A stretch of 64,000 nt of DNA from Cristatella mucedo (GCA_009760855.2 WPIO01000008.1:10868501-10932500), one strand, 5' to 3'. Shown: positions 31,588-45,464, counted from the first letter of the stretch. The notes: generated by a model from the sequence alone, not told the origin. Program-made: numbers and translations.

Positions 31588-34080
31588 CTGCAAAGAATGA
31601 AGGGCATCCCTCTGAGGCACTTGTTGTCACGATGTCGAGCTTTATGCCATCTTCTATTTCCGCCATAAGTTCCCAGGGTGCAGGAGGGATCGTATTAAAT
31701 GGATTCCAGAGACATCAGAGGGGCAACCATGAATATCAGCTCATCGCTGAACGAGGCTTACTTCTATTACTCTCAGCGCTGCAGATGGCATCTTATGTCC
31801 GACCTAAGATTACGATAGCCGTGCACCAGAGCTGAGCTAAGATCAACAGTATTAAGTTCCCTCGAAGCCCAGGGCTCTTGCATGCCGACACTAAACAAAT
31901 CCTAGAGCCTCTTGGGTAAGGCATTGGGACCGGAATCGGATATTAAAATACCGGGCGCATCCTCGAATAACAATTGTCCTACCGTGCTCCGAAGACTAAG
32001 ATTACCGATGGTCTTGAATAGCAGTAGCTCAGCATTCATGAAAGCCAAACCCCTTTTGTTTCATCAACAAAGGGCCGGTTATAAGATCTACAATGCTAGG
32101 ACATTCACCCTAGAGAATGGCAAAAAGCCAATGTACTGCTTCAAAAATCCCTTGGATAAAAAACAATATTTTTCGCGGAATCCTTACTGCGTAATGTAAC
32201 TAGGCAGAAGTTTTCCTGAAGTATTTGCTTCTCCTGCTAAGTTTTATTTTACATAAGCATCTGCTCTAGAACGTCAGATGCAGTTGTTTTCAGATTAATA
32301 GCACTTGTGCATATTTAGAGGAATCCTAAATTAGTCCTTTTTGAGATTAAATGCGATACCAACACGGCAGGTATTTGGGCTCCGCATGGAAACCATTAGC
32401 AGGCCTGTTCGGTACAGCACAGTACTGAGGATATGGCTGTACAGTCAACCGGGCAGCTTAATGCAATTTCCAGGATTTATGGATTAATAAAAACCTAGAT
32501 GCTACCATGTCTGGTAAAAGCATTATGCATAAGCAGAGAAATAAAGGTTGCTACTTTGAATGAAGTGATTAATTTTTCTAAAAGTCAACCGGCTATTCAT
32601 TTTTTCTTTTTCCATGACACAAGCTCAAGCTGATCTTTAGTTAAGTAAGAGTTGTTGTGGGCAGCTAAGTCCACGCCAGGCGAGTGATTATCTCTCGCTT
32701 GCATGTTCGGTATTTGTGCTTTTTATCTGAGCTTTGCCCAACCAAAGCTAATGCTGCGGCTGCTAGTAGATGCCGCACAACTTGTCGAGCTACCTTCGAC
32801 CTAGTCCTGCAGAGCCGATCTCGTTGATCAGGGGCGGCAGTGGGCTCTTACATGCGGTCGACCAAAAATCGGAGACATACAAATTAAAACCGGAGCAGAA
32901 CAAGCAGTGCCACACAGATGCGTGTAACCTAATCCCTACCCACACGATTGCCCCTCCCAAACTATCCTGCCGGTCAGGGCCTGTGTCCCATCTTCGGGTG
33001 CTGCCAAGGCGCACTCGTGCTAGACTTAGGCGCTGAATTGAAGCATGTCATGGGTAGGTGGCCGGCCACACATTCTCGGCAGTAACCCAGCGATCAAGTG
33101 ATGCCCTGAGCTGGCTGCAAGCCGGATACCTGCTGCAATGTCAGCTCCCGATCGTCTGTGACGGCGAGAAATGAGCCCTTGCCGCCTTTCTCTTTTTCCA
33201 TGGGGTAGATGGAGTGCTTCAACCAGTTCATATTCAGCTGCTACAACTCCAGTGCGAGTCGTTCGCTGCGCCACCTTCGAAAGCGTGTGCTGTGCTGACA
33301 AGCTCAGTGTGTCTGTGCGATAGCCTGTTTGGTCGAGTCTAATGCCCGAGTGTCATCGATTGAACATGCCAAGCTGCTGGCCCATTGTTTTATTTATAGG
33401 GGTGATTGTCTTAAGTCTCACGTACTCGCTCGCTAGCCCGCTGAGCTTCAAAGCTCTCACTGCAGCCCGGGGCCCTGCTCGGGTTAGCCGATTTTGACAT
33501 CGCCCGGTAAACATTAGCTAAGTAAATGCTCCAGCGGAGCTAGTGGCAAAGTTGCTGGCAACGGTCGGCTCATGCAGAGCTTGCACCGCACAAATGAATC
33601 ATCTCCACTAGGAGGTTTGCCGAGTCGCTCCGGTGCACCCAGCAAGCGGTCAATTAAGGGGGAAAAGTAATGGGGGTTTGGGAGTTGCAAGAGATAAGTC
33701 TTTAAGCCAGCCGCACACATCCCTTCACTGTGGAAAGACATTGTGGGGCGAGATGTTAGACCGATGCAGTTGCTGATTTAGCCAAAGGAGATTGAATGGT
33801 ATCTGGCGAGTTAGAATAAGCTCCGTGATTACGGCGTGGTGATGTGAAAAGTCTGCCAGTCCGCTCTGAAACACGTGAGTCCGATTGGGCGAACGGATCG
33901 CCCTGGGAGACAACCTAGAGCTTCACCCAACGCTCAAACCAGACCTTGAATGTGGCTGGCATGGTTTCACTGTATTGAATCGCGGCCTTGGTGTTCCGCA
34001 AAATCCACGGGCTTCCAAAAAACGCTTCCCGAGAGCTCCGGAGCAGAGGCATTCAGCATTCCCAAAGAGACTAATACACA
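31588..34080. other. Upstream of the first visible TRPA exon; GC-richer 32.75-34.0 kb
   Basis: The TRPA start codon and promoter should lie here or further right. 32750-33950 is richer in G+C and CpG than the surroundings, which would suit a promoter region, but I see no convincing first exon. The frame at 31912-32199 (95 codons) resembles no family I know. Confidence 0.35.
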
Positions 34081-34084
34081 AATT

Positions 34085-36335
34085 GCTTTAAGTGCTAACA
34101 TGAATGCAACCACAATTTCCAAAAGGGCACTGCGTTACAATGGTTCAGGTCCTATCTCAGTGAGAAACTCCAGAGTATTGAAGTGAATGAACAGAGGTCA
34201 TCCGAAAAATCTCTGAAATATGGCGTACCTTAGGGATCTGTGCTAATTCCAGTTCTTTTGATGGTTTATACTTTTCCTCTTGTCAATGTGATTGTAAGGC
34301 ACAATCTAGGCTTTTACTTCTATGCAGATGACACACCCGTGTATCTTTGCTCTGATCCATCCCAGCCCTCCAGCACGTAAAATTCTCACAGCTCGTTGCT
34401 CCATGTATTGATGACATCCGCACATGGATGGCAGCAAACGTTCTGAAAGTGAATGATGATAAAACCAACTATGGGCAAACCAAGAGTGATTCAGAAATCG
34501 AAAAGGCTAACGCTCAAAATTGGCTCTGCCAGCATATTTCCTGTTGAATCTGCACGAAATCTTTGTGTTCTGTTCCAAAGTGACCTTTTATTAGATGACC
34601 ACATCACCTCCTTAGTCAAGTATACCTACTTTCACCTACACCACATTACTAAGTTTGGGTTGGATTACAGGGATACCAAATTTAAATTGGTCCATGCATT
34701 TTTCGGTATCCCGTCTTGACCTCTATAACTCACTGCTTGCTGGCCTTCCAGCTTGTGGACTCAGGAGCTTACACCTGGTGCCAAACTTTGCCGCAAGCCT
34801 CGTCTTTCATGAGCATTGCAGTTGCCATGTAACATCACTTCTTGCCAACCTGCACTGACTCCCAGTCAAGCAATGCATCGACTTCAAGGTTTTGGCGCTC
34901 ACTTTTAGGCCCCTTTATTCTGTATAATAATAATAATAATAATGCACTTGATAAAGCGCCCTCAGAGAACTCAATCTCTCTCTAGGCGCTTTACATTTGC
35001 TGCAAAGGGAAATGCAATTGAATGGTGAGTAATATCATGCTTGAAAAACAAACAAAATGAATAAAATGGTTAGGGGTGACATGCACAGGGTCAGCATGGA
35101 AGGACGAATGAAAAGGACCCACTATAAGCAAGTGTGTTTCAAGCTTCTTTTTTAAATATCGCCATGTCAGGAGACGTGACATCAGTAAGGAGTGAGTTCC
35201 AGGCTTTGAGAGCATATGAACTACAGGCACAGTCTCCGAAGGTTTTGAGGTTCGTGCAAGGTATAGCTAAAAGATTTGATTAAAAAAAGGGGGTGGCACG
35301 ATGATTGAAATGGTGAGGGAGTCGTTCTGATAGATATGCTGGAGCTAGAGAATGAAGAGCCTAAAATTCAGTGACAGAACCTTAAAGACGATACGCTGCT
35401 TGACTGGGAGCCAGTGCAGATCGGAGAGAAATGGTGTGACGTGGCAATTGCGACGCACACGACAGACAAGCCTAGCTGCAGAGTTTTGCACCACTGCAAG
35501 CGCCTGACTGCACACGCCGATTGAAATATTGAGGTAGAGCATGTAATTGAGGAACAGGAACTCAGTGTCAATGTTAACGAAGGAGAGGAGTTCAGAGGGG
35601 ATGCTGCTAACTTAGGGATGAAATCTCCGACAGTGTCTATCTTTCTGACAAAAAAGCTAGAGAAGCGATCGGCTATGTCATCCCAAGGATCACTAGGTAA
35701 ACCCTTCAAATGGTTCAGGAGATGGTTGACAGTAGACATCAGCATTTTTGATTGTGTATCTGTGATTCAACAAAGTTTTGTAGAAACTAGACTTGGCCCT
35801 TGCTAGGGTCGACTGGTATGATCTACAGTATCCTTCGTATGCCTGATTATGGAGGTCCTGATTATGGATTCTTTGGCTCCAGCCTACCAATCAGATCTAC
35901 TCCCCCACCAGGCTAAGCATAGTACCACTCGCTTTTCGGAATCTAACTAGTTACAGTACCTCGTTGGAATCTCAAATCCTTTGGAGACCGCGTCTTTCGT
36001 TCGTATGGTCCCAAAGCTTGTAACTCACTCCCGAGTTGCGTCACGTCTGCTGACTTGTCCGCATTTAAAAAGAAACTAAAAATGCATCTATTTATGACAG
36101 AATTTAGTGGGTTCCTATGATTCGTTCTTAATGTGATTTTGCGTGCTGACACTGTACATGTGGCCACTAAGCATACTTGCATGCTGACCCTGTGCATGTC
36201 ACGCCTAACCATGTTATTCTTGTTGTTTATCGAGCAGCTACCACTAACCATTCGATCGTGCTTCCCTTTCGGCAAATGTAAAGTGCATAGAAAGAGATTG
36301 AGTTATCTAGGGGCGCTATATCAAATGTATTATTC
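34085..36335 (+). mobile_element. LINE family A copy (RT to 3' end), split by an opposite-strand LINE
   Basis: The left part, 34085-34918, reads LQWFRSYLSEKLQSI, a decayed motif B and FYADDTPVYLC with the catalytic Asp pair, then VNDDKT-like and DDHIT blocks. It stops inside the 'TFRSLHSMAPAYL' segment. The right part, 35872-36335, resumes with CCAGCCTAC...SDLLPHQA-like sequence, the C-terminus (NSLPSCVTSADL), the 3' UTR and the terminal stem-loop (36278-36325). Several frameshifts, so inactive. Confidence 0.85.
34920..35871 (-). mobile_element. RT-deleted LINE family A copy nested in another
   Basis: The (AAT)n tail at 34923-34942 marks its 3' end. The minus strand begins with pre-RT sequence (WDDIADRFSSFFVRKIDTV, GDFIPKLAASPLNSS), then jumps near 35525 straight to the C-terminal block (VVQNSAARLVCRVRRNCHV, LHWLPVKQRIVFKV). 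The whole RT palm, including the Asp-Asp motif, is absent. The 3' UTR also lacks about 55 bases near 35100. Confidence 0.85.
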
Positions 36336-36699
36336 TTATTTTTATATAGCAGAAAACAGAATTCACTTAACAGCTAGGTAAACAGCTAATCTTAGGCCTC
36401 CAGGAAACGCTTTGCATGGCTGAGTGGTGAGGACGAATCGTTAACGACATGCTTAATGGCTTTGAGTGGATATGGATTGTTTTTCGTCATGCTTGAAATG
36501 CATGATGAATGAATGATTCGAGGTCCTGTGGCAGCTGAGACTCAACAGCATTGATGTCCAACGGTAATAATCTGACCCAAAAGGCTTGTAAAAGCTTCAT
36601 GCTTAGCTGAGTTGCTGCGCCGATCTCAACCTCTTCGTACCCTCAGGTCCTTCTTGGAAAATAAATTTGCTGTCCTATAACTTCTCGAAAAGACGATTG

Positions 36700-36860
36700 G
36701 TTTTTACTGCAGATCATGGTCTGTGGAAATATCTTCCACGATTCTTACTCAGCAACGGCTATTTACAGGCTTCCGGCCATGACACACCCTTTCCAGACAT
36801 GCTGAGTTGCTGCTTCTATGCTGCTACCTTTCTTTCTTAAATATAAATACGACTGGGAAA
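36700..36860 (+). mobile_element. Decayed family B LINE fragment
   Basis: CTGTGGAAATATCTTCCACGA, TTCTTACTCAGCAACG and CCAGACATGCTGAGTTGCTGCTTCTATGCTGC parallel the family B C-terminal block ([13 protein letters not shown] ... [13 protein letters not shown]). It is short and frame-broken. Confidence 0.5.
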
Positions 36861-37089
36861 CCACACACCCAGTTTACCACATCCAATTTGTCCCCATGGC
36901 TAGGCAAAGTTACTGTCTGAGGTCGCAGTCATACACAGAGTATCTAACCCGTAAGACGTGTCACACATGGTAGGTCAACTTTTTGACAACTTATGTGCTC
37001 ATTCTGGTTAATCTTATTAGCCAAAAATTATCTAGTTTTTTACTTATATTGCAGTACTTTGGGCTTTCATCTCTCTCTGCATTCATGCA

Positions 37090-38035
37090 CTTCAAACTCT
37101 CTAAACCCTCTTGCTAAACATATTGCTAACGTTTGCACTTCAACTGCAAAAAAGCTCTATCTAATCTAATGAAGATGCAATCAATTTTCCAGCTATGGGA
37201 GAGTCTTGCGTCTCTCGGTAACTTAAAAATGTATTCCTCAAAATGAGCTCGGTCATCATATCTCACAAAGTATCTGAAATAAATCTGAATGTCCTGTTTC
37301 AAAGTGCTTTAATATAGAAGAGTAGATCAGCTCCCTATAAAGTCTTCCAACTTTCAAAGTTTTCACATTCCAAAAACTTGCTTGCTTAAATATAGATGTC
37401 ACATTCAAGGTGGTCTATGCTACGGCATTATTCCATCTCGACTTCTTTAGCCCAGTCTGTGTAGATCTTCAAGTGTGTGCTATAAGGTGCATGGAGTTAG
37501 TGCAAAAGTCTGCAGCCAGACTCATCTGGTCGTGAGCATAGCATTAGCCAAATTGCTACAGCTCACATCGACTTGCACTGGCAAGCCAACAAGCAGCATA
37601 TCGATTTAGTGGTTAGTTCACTCTCTTGTAGGTACCTTCGTTCTCTTGCTCTAGCCTACATATCAGAACTACTCTCATATCATGATAGGCATCGTACCAC
37701 TCGCTCTAGTACCTTCAGCCATTTAACTAAGCCTCAAGACAAAATTAGAATTTTTTTAGAGGACCGCCTTGGTCCTAGTGCCCCCAATGCCTGAAAGCCA
37801 CCGTGGACTGTTGCCGTGACATTCCTTGATTTGACGGCATTTAACCGGAAAATGAAAACTCACGTGTTTCTCACAGCATTGAACAGGTCCGCGTGAAATG
37901 TCTTTCGTGTGCTCATATATGGTAAAGCTGAGCACGTTATCACTAACCATGTCAAAATGCTTTCCTTTCAGCATACTCGACTTTCCAAGCAAGATAAATA
38001 GCTCTCAGTGGGAGTTATTCAAATGCCGTATTATT
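37090..38035 (+). mobile_element. Decayed L2-like LINE copy, post-RT region to 3' UTR
   Basis: Ordered remnants: NLNVLFQS (37285), VVYATALFHLDFF (37410), ELVQKSAARLIWS (37495), HRLALASQQAAYRF-like (37570), then C-terminal and 3' UTR equivalents (ACTCACGTGTTTCTCACAGCA, CTTTCGTGTGCTC). Only a degenerate tail. Confidence 0.65.
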
Positions 38036-41000
38036 GCTTAGAATTTTTAGCCAGAGAATGTTTAGCCAGTACAGGCGGCTGCGCTTGTGGTATCGCTTGA
38101 GAGTGTTCGAATAATTGTACACTGTAATTGTAATTGTAATTGCATAACTGTTATTTTAGTTGTTATTGTACTGATTCCGGTTAACTCAGACCAGCATTTC
38201 TTTCTGTAAATATGCCTGCTGCGCTTACTATGGAATCTGTGGATAGTGATTGGGTGAATAGGTTTGCCTTGCGATGCTGATCGATCATATTGACATATTA
38301 TCTGCCGCTGCTTGTCTATGGCTTTTTCGATACAGCCTGCATGCATATTTACATGAGGTCGACAACTGCATTACTCTGCCGGAAGACACTACACTGGTCT
38401 CAAGAAATTGTTTGGGTTGCAGTCTTGCTGTCTTACCAATGCTACCCGCAATCTCATGCTACTGTATGGGCATTGCAAACTTCAAGCTGTACACGATACG
38501 CTTCAGTTTTCTTGGATATACCTAAGCGTCTGATATGCCCACTCTGTGCCAAAAATTTTACTTGACTTGAGCGTATCTAGGCTCATTGCTTAACGCCTTA
38601 AATTCTGATCGATTTGCTCTGTATTGTTCAATTTATGACACATGTCTTATTATTGATTTGAAGGAGACAGGTAAAATTTGGAGAAAAGATCTTGAGTATT
38701 GGTCTGCATTGAAATGGTAGTGCACTATTCACTAGGATGTCGCCATTTTAATTAGTCTTGAAACGTTAATTTACCTCGTTCATCGAAAAACTTTCGTAGA
38801 TTTCAAAAAAAGGCAGGATTTTGATTCAAGGAAAGCTTTTACAAGCCCTTTCACAAGACTTATATTCGCCCCCTGAATTGAAGGGAACGTGGTAATTGAA
38901 GGGCACGTGACGAATGGATTTGTAAGATGATCAGGCAACAGAGCCATACGTGGAAGTCAATATGCAGATGTGGGGTTCATCATCCTCTTTCACATGCCTG
39001 ACTAGAGAGAAATATAAGTCATGCACTACCGCTACGACTGAGAAGGAGAGCGCTGATGCGTATTGGGCCCTTACACGCACACAATCCGATGCTGTAGTTG
39101 GAAGAGGGAGTCACTGGCTCAGCACCATTGATGCTACCCGGCGCTTATTCAACTGCTTTGGATCATAACTAGGCACTGTCTTTGAAATGGTTCACCGAGA
39201 CTGGATGATGCCAACTGCTCCATTAGGCTCTCTCAGGTCGCTTTAACCAGCTACAATGAATCCCATTCAATCTGGTAATTAATGACAGTAATTGATAACC
39301 CGTGGGACACGGAACATAATCGATTTACTTCATCCCCGATGGCGGCACAAAGCCACCCGTGACAGACAATGGCAATAAGAACCCGCCGGAAATTAAAGTG
39401 TGTCAAAAGCCAAGCCCCCAAGCATTCTGTTAGCGATGTGGCTTTCAGCCAGAAACTTGGAATGACTTCAACGACGTGATTGGGTGCCCTAACCCCTCCA
39501 ATAAGGCTCCCCATCAATATCATGTAGAATTTTTTAACGGTCGGCGTGGCAAACCCTGTTGCTGCCACATACTCTGGAGTAACTGCCGAGATGTTTCAAA
39601 ACCTCCACTCGTCTGCCACTTACCCGACTCCTTTGTTGCTTTTAGCCTTCCTATCAGAGACATGCTGTGTGATTGTGACCGTCACACGTGCCCATCACCA
39701 GGGATCATGGACTCGTGGCTGCAATATTGCTGAAAGGACGCCACTTCACTCTCCTTCAGTGTTTGGCCCCCACGCTGGCCTCGGCGAGAGCCCTCGATGC
39801 TTATGGGACAGGGTCACATTTTTCCATCGGACGTCACTGCCGTTTGCGTTTCCCTGAGGTAACTGCTCACATCGGCATCGCAGCTTGAGTGAGCTGCATC
39901 GAACCGTTGCCTCGTGGATGCCACCACGAGCTTACCCGGTGTACTGAGAAGATCTTAATGATTTACTGCTGTATTACCTCATCTCTCTACTTTATCGGTC
40001 CTTTACTGCTGCTTCTGATGGGTGTTACCTCATGGCAAGCCAGCATCCCGACTAGATGATCAACCATTTGGGAAAGCAAGCACCGATATCGGCCAGCTAG
40101 CCATTCGAGAATCCGATACTCGTGATTCAGCAAAAGACTACTGTTTGCGAATAGCATCCTTCGTCAGTGTGATCTAAGGCACACGCCGATGATGACGTCC
40201 ACAGGCAAACTTTATAAATAGCCGTCCGATCCCTTTGCTCTAGGGGTCTAAGCAACTACTCGTAACTCTGCAATTGCAAACGCATGGCACTACTGGGCAA
40301 CCGGCAAGTGCCGCTCTAAAACTTTGAGTTGCACTGCATGGTTTTACCTGAGTGCCTGTCTACATCAGCCTTTCGCGAACCTGAGCACTGACTGCTTCAC
40401 TCACTCCCTGGGTCTTGTGGTAATTGAAGCAACCACTAGCCACCCATTTAATTGCTTGCCCAGCTGTCCCAGGCCAATCCCAGGGCACAGGTCGGACACA
40501 AGCGAACCGTCGTTCGTCTTGTGGCAAACAAAGGACAATTTCCTCCCACCACTAGCCCACTAGAGCAGCCTCCGAGCACTCAAAGGGAAAGTGCATTGTC
40601 TGTGAAATGGCTATGGGATGCAGCGTATCGATTATTGGCGAGCTCCTTAGCAGTCCCAAGACGTCATCGTGGGCGCTGGGCATGGAATCGGATGTGCTTG
40701 CACTTTGAGGTACTCAAGTTCTTTGTAAAATCAAAGATAAGTATTGATGCAATGCTAGCCATTTGCAGAAATCTAGTTGGTGCTGTGCCAAAGGGTAAAC
40801 TGCCAAGGGCCAGCTCTATGTAATGGCGTTGCCAAAGTAATGCTGTCATTTTTTAGTGCAGCAACGGTCTGAACGTGTATATATATATACCGCTTATTTG
40901 ACTTCCTAAGACTAATAAACGCCCGTTTATGGTGCAATGAAAACTACCTGATGTGCTTTTAGAATAGTACAGTGGTGCAGATAATAATGCCTGATGTGAG

Positions 41001-41405
41001 TCTAGACGGCCTTGTTATGCTCGTAAAACATTCGACAAAGCAAAGCGAGCTGCATACATGTGTAATTCCGTGTCAGGAGTCTTAAGATAACTTAATCTGC
41101 ATCAAGATGCTTTGAAGGTGCCGTTGAGCTTGAGCCCACGACCTCCAGAGTCCGGGCAAGCACATTATCCGTGGGCCTCATCGGGGCTAGGCGTAGTTTT
41201 TCTTCGGCTCTACTTAGCATTATCGAGAACCAAAGCACCGCTCATAAATCTCTCTATCGTCTCGGGATATCGAGAGAAAGCTGACCTTCTTTCTGCTTCC
41301 CCAGCAGCAGAGGCCCTGATAGCCGATACAAATTCTCTATAGCAGCTTCTATTAAAGCCATAGGAATGTTTAGTTTGGCAGTAAGATGTATGTATGTATG
41401 TATTT
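38036..41405. other. No gene recognised; GC-rich stretch 38.9-41.3 kb
   Basis: A short (GTAATT)3 at 38126-38143. From about 38,900 to 41,300 the sequence is GC-richer with several open frames of 60-123 codons on both strands, none with a recognised domain, consistent with fewer chance stops. (GTAT)n at 41388-41403 marks the tail of the next LINE. Confidence 0.4.
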
Positions 41406-41810
41406 CCGTCAGTAACTCCACAAAGTCATAAAGACCATGTGGGTGTTACGCAGGAGAGTTTTGTATAGCGCACTCACAGCCTAAGCGGCTTTCGGTACGC
41501 ATTCGGTAGCCAACAGACTTCGTCTCATGCAACAAAGAGAAAGTGGGAAGCATAGCAGAGCTATGAGAGCAGTTGAGGTAGTGAGTAGCATGGAAGTAGC
41601 AGTTCAGGACCGCTGAAAAAGATGTGCCATAGTCGGCAGTTGGAGAGTAGATGTCGTTGCGCAAGAATTGTGGAAGCGAGTTCCACAGTCTAGGACCTGC
41701 AGAGCTAAAGCTTCTGTCGCCAACTGTCTTTAAGAGGAGGAATGGGACAGCTAATTTATTGTCCACACATGACCTGAGGGCGCGAACAGGCTGAAACTGA
41801 TGCAGCAGTA
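41388..41810 (-). mobile_element. Family B LINE 3' end, well preserved
   Basis: The minus strand keeps an open C-terminal frame: [34 protein letters not shown] and on to a stop near 41446, then a 3' flank and (TACA)n tail. This '[14 protein letters not shown]' end is typical of CR1/L2-type ORF2. Its 5' side is cut by a (TA)n tract at 41811. It is near-identical to 685-950. Confidence 0.85.
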
Positions 41811-42280
<470 letters not shown>

Positions 42281-42282
<2 letters not shown>

Positions 42283-43318
42283 CTTCTTTAGGAAAAGCAT
42301 ACACATGATTTCAGGGAGCTATAATGAGGAAAACGTCATGGCATCCTTATTGCAAAGCGTAATTTCTGCCCGAATGGCAATTGAAAAGAAGAGAATGATA
42401 GATAGCTATTCAAGGAAGGCATAGGAAAAAGCCGCGGTAAGCTTGGCTATGACGCAATTCGGTAATCCTAGAGGTGTTCCACGAAAAAGGAATTTCGATG
42501 TCAGCATGCCCATTGCTACGCCATGTCATAGTAATTGAACTAGTTGCTCGGCACCCGGCCAATTATTTGGGTGATCATTAGTTGTCCACATTTTGGGATT
42601 GCAACTCCATGGAATTAAGCAGTAAGTGAATCATGTCATTTGATAGCATCGCCTAGATTATGCTTCGAATATGGCTCTTTGACCGCGAGAAAGCAGGTAG
42701 CAAAATGTGAACATTATAGCCAGCAGCAGCGTCATGTGATTAATAAAAACCATCAAGGGGTACGGCTTTCTTGAAACTGCCGACTTTTTGCATATGCTGT
42801 ACCTCAGCTGTCCCTTGCACGAATCGGGTACTACGCTAGCTCAATAGATGTCGTGCTCCCTATCTGCGATTAGCGAAATCATAAGTGGTACCTCTCATAA
42901 GCGTATAATAACAAAAACAATTATACTAAAATGAATAATTATTAGGTTTGCACACAAAGAACACACAGATGCACATTTTAGTAGCATTCCCCTTTAGTAA
43001 AATTCGGCGATTATATGGCCAGGACTCAAAGTACGCAGCAAAAATGACAAGTTCGCTAGGAAGTGATACTTTAGTACCTCTTATAAGACACGAATTACCA
43101 TGCCTACCTCAGTACTATAGATATTAGTGTAGGCTGCTTTATCACTGTGATTGTTTTACTAAAAAGGCAGCAATGCGAAAACGCATGGAAAGAGTTTGAG
43201 CACACTTGGCATTCGAATCTTAGCCCAGGGGTACGTTTCTAGCACTTCATACACGAGGTCATAGAATTGAGCCCTGAAACATGTGGTCCTGTATGGCACA
43301 TCGCAAAGTGACTGGACA
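42281..43318. other. No feature recognised
   Basis: Unique-looking AT-rich sequence with no supported gene or repeat. Confidence 0.45.
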
Positions 43319-43803
43319 ATTTGTTGCACGACCATTCAGCGTGGACGATTCGAAGGAGACAATTCGGAACAACAAATCCGGACAATTCATCGGACAAAAA
43401 CTCGGCGTTTGTGCGAAAGAAATGCACATTAATTCATTACTTGTGTTGATGTAACCACAATATTATTTTATTATCTTCACAGCACATTATAAAATAACTA
43501 AAGACCATGATTATGATTAATACGGCAGTTGAACTGTGCATAATTTCTAGCGTAGCTTTTACTATTTCAATACATTTTAATCTTAAAGTCTTGCTTTAAA
43601 CAGTGTGTAGTTTTTTACAGCTTAAACAAAAATATTTTCTTGTTTATTATCGAAAATAAATACTTGTGATATGAGGATAATTTTGCTGCCCCAAATAGTC
43701 CTGCTCCAGAGTGTTCACGTTCATACTTTACACGCCGAATAGTCCGTGCCAAATAGTCCTCGCCGCATTGTCCACGCCTAATCGTCCGTGCCGAATGGTT
43801 CTA
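43319..43803. mobile_element. Candidate foldback element with ~13-bp subterminal repeats
   Basis: The right end (43690-43803) is a run of units like GCCGAATAGTCCGT, and the left end (43319-43422) a run of the complement (GACAATTCGG, GGACGATTCG). Outer parts align as an inverted repeat: left ACCATTCAGCGTGGACGATTCG versus right ACCATTCGGCACGGACGATTAGG read from the other strand. The middle is AT-rich with no ORF. No clear target duplication was found. Confidence 0.6.
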
Positions 43804-45460
43804 TAGTAGATATTGAAAACATGAGCATTGATGCATTTTTAGCATGCGATTCATAAAATCTTGAGTGACTTAAAGCTCTTGGAATGCTACGCAGTCAACT
43901 ATTTTTTTAATAATTACTGAAGGCAGGTGTGTTTGGGTAATGAGAAAAATTAAGGGAGAACATTTACAAGCTCCAAGCATGGCATTATAGTATGGTGCTA
44001 AAGTTTTGAGCCACCCACAGTTCAAGTGCAGCACACCAAGGCTTCGGGCCACCTGACAGGCTGTGATTAGCAGGATACAAAATAGCATCTCGGCTTTCTT
44101 ATTTGGCTGACACTCGGCTTATTTAGATAGCAAATCTAAGTAAACAAGCGAGCAAGTATAAAACCAGCGTGGTGTTTAAATGAAGCCACTGATTTTACTC
44201 TTTGTGTCTCCATTAAATTGCAATGATTGACAGCTCATTCAGTTCCTCGTTTTCTTCAAGTCGAACAATAACCTGTAGCGTCAAAGCTCATACCTCAGGG
44301 ACACAGGACTCCCTTAAAATTTCTTTGACTCAAATTTTCGCAAATCTTAGCGAGCCAGAGTCAACTGCCACTGTAAGGTGCTGGCTTTTCTCGTAGCTGT
44401 CTGGTGCAAAGTGAGCTTGTTTTAAATTACCTCCGTTTCCACAGGATAACCGGTAGCATGCATTGCATTTTCCTCGATGGCCACTGCTAAGTACACCAGG
44501 TGAGCAAACGACTGCGTGGACAGCTGCCTATACGTAAAAGCCGAATGAATCCGATGTATAATAGTTATATAACACAGCAATAGTAATAATTTTTTTCAGT
44601 AGCACACTAACGGATAGAAATATCTTACAAGGCAAATTAGAATGAACTACAAGACTATCGATTGCTAAGGGTCGATTTCGCTCAATGCATAACGCTAGGA
44701 CGAACGTGGAAAGCACGCATGTTATCCTGTACTGGTATACTCAAGAAAAAAATTCAGGAGCAAGAAGACAAGTTCTCAGAGATTCAGAGGTATCTATAGT
44801 ATTAGGGAAGTATTGGCTATGCGAATGACTCAACAGTACTGTCTTCTTATTAACGATGGTAATTATGATCTGAATAATAATTTGCTTGTCAGCGAACTAC
44901 ATCGCAGCGTTCGAAGTACCAAGACTCGTGGCTACCTCGATGCTACTAAAACTCTGTTCATCTTCGGCACTGCATCGCGCTTGTCCGTAGGAATAAGCTG
45001 AGAGTCTGAGTAAGAGTCAAACGCATACAAAGCTCCTAATGACTAGTCTTCATGCAGTTACATTCTAGCTCATTTCTTGCTTGTGAATAAGTAGGTACAG
45101 CAATTAAATGTAGAAACTGCCTGTCTGCTATGGCTGGTGCAGGACACATCTAAGCCTGTCATAGACTGCTCTGAACTACGGATGCGAAACTAATTAATTT
45201 ATTATTAATTATTAAATGAATCAAGGTATCTGGGTTCTTTTAGTGCTCCTGTTTACTTCTATCGCCGGCACACTAGCATCTTCTGGGGGTGCACCTACAA
45301 TTTTGACTCTGCAAATCAAATATTAGGTAAAAATAATAACATTAATATATTTTTAATGGTAACCTCGTGGAATAGAGTGTCGTTATAGTCACTTTCCATA
45401 TGACGTAAGGAAGTATTTTGACATCGCTAGTGATAAAATAAACTGCGTCGGTACCCAAAT
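43804..45460. other. No feature recognised
   Basis: AT-rich, short frames only. No motif, repeat or exon could be supported. Confidence 0.45.
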
Positions 45461-45464
45461 GCAA

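Noticed and set aside
31588-31656. ATG-led frame MAEIEDGIKLD... directly upstream of the first ankyrin exon as the start of the protein
   Set aside because: It is in a different frame from the ankyrin repeats and no splice within it restores the frame; the pyrimidine-rich acceptor at 31588 fits better.
39251-39888. Cluster of overlapping frames on both strands as a conserved gene
   Set aside because: No recognised motif; the GC-rich context alone explains the longer frames.
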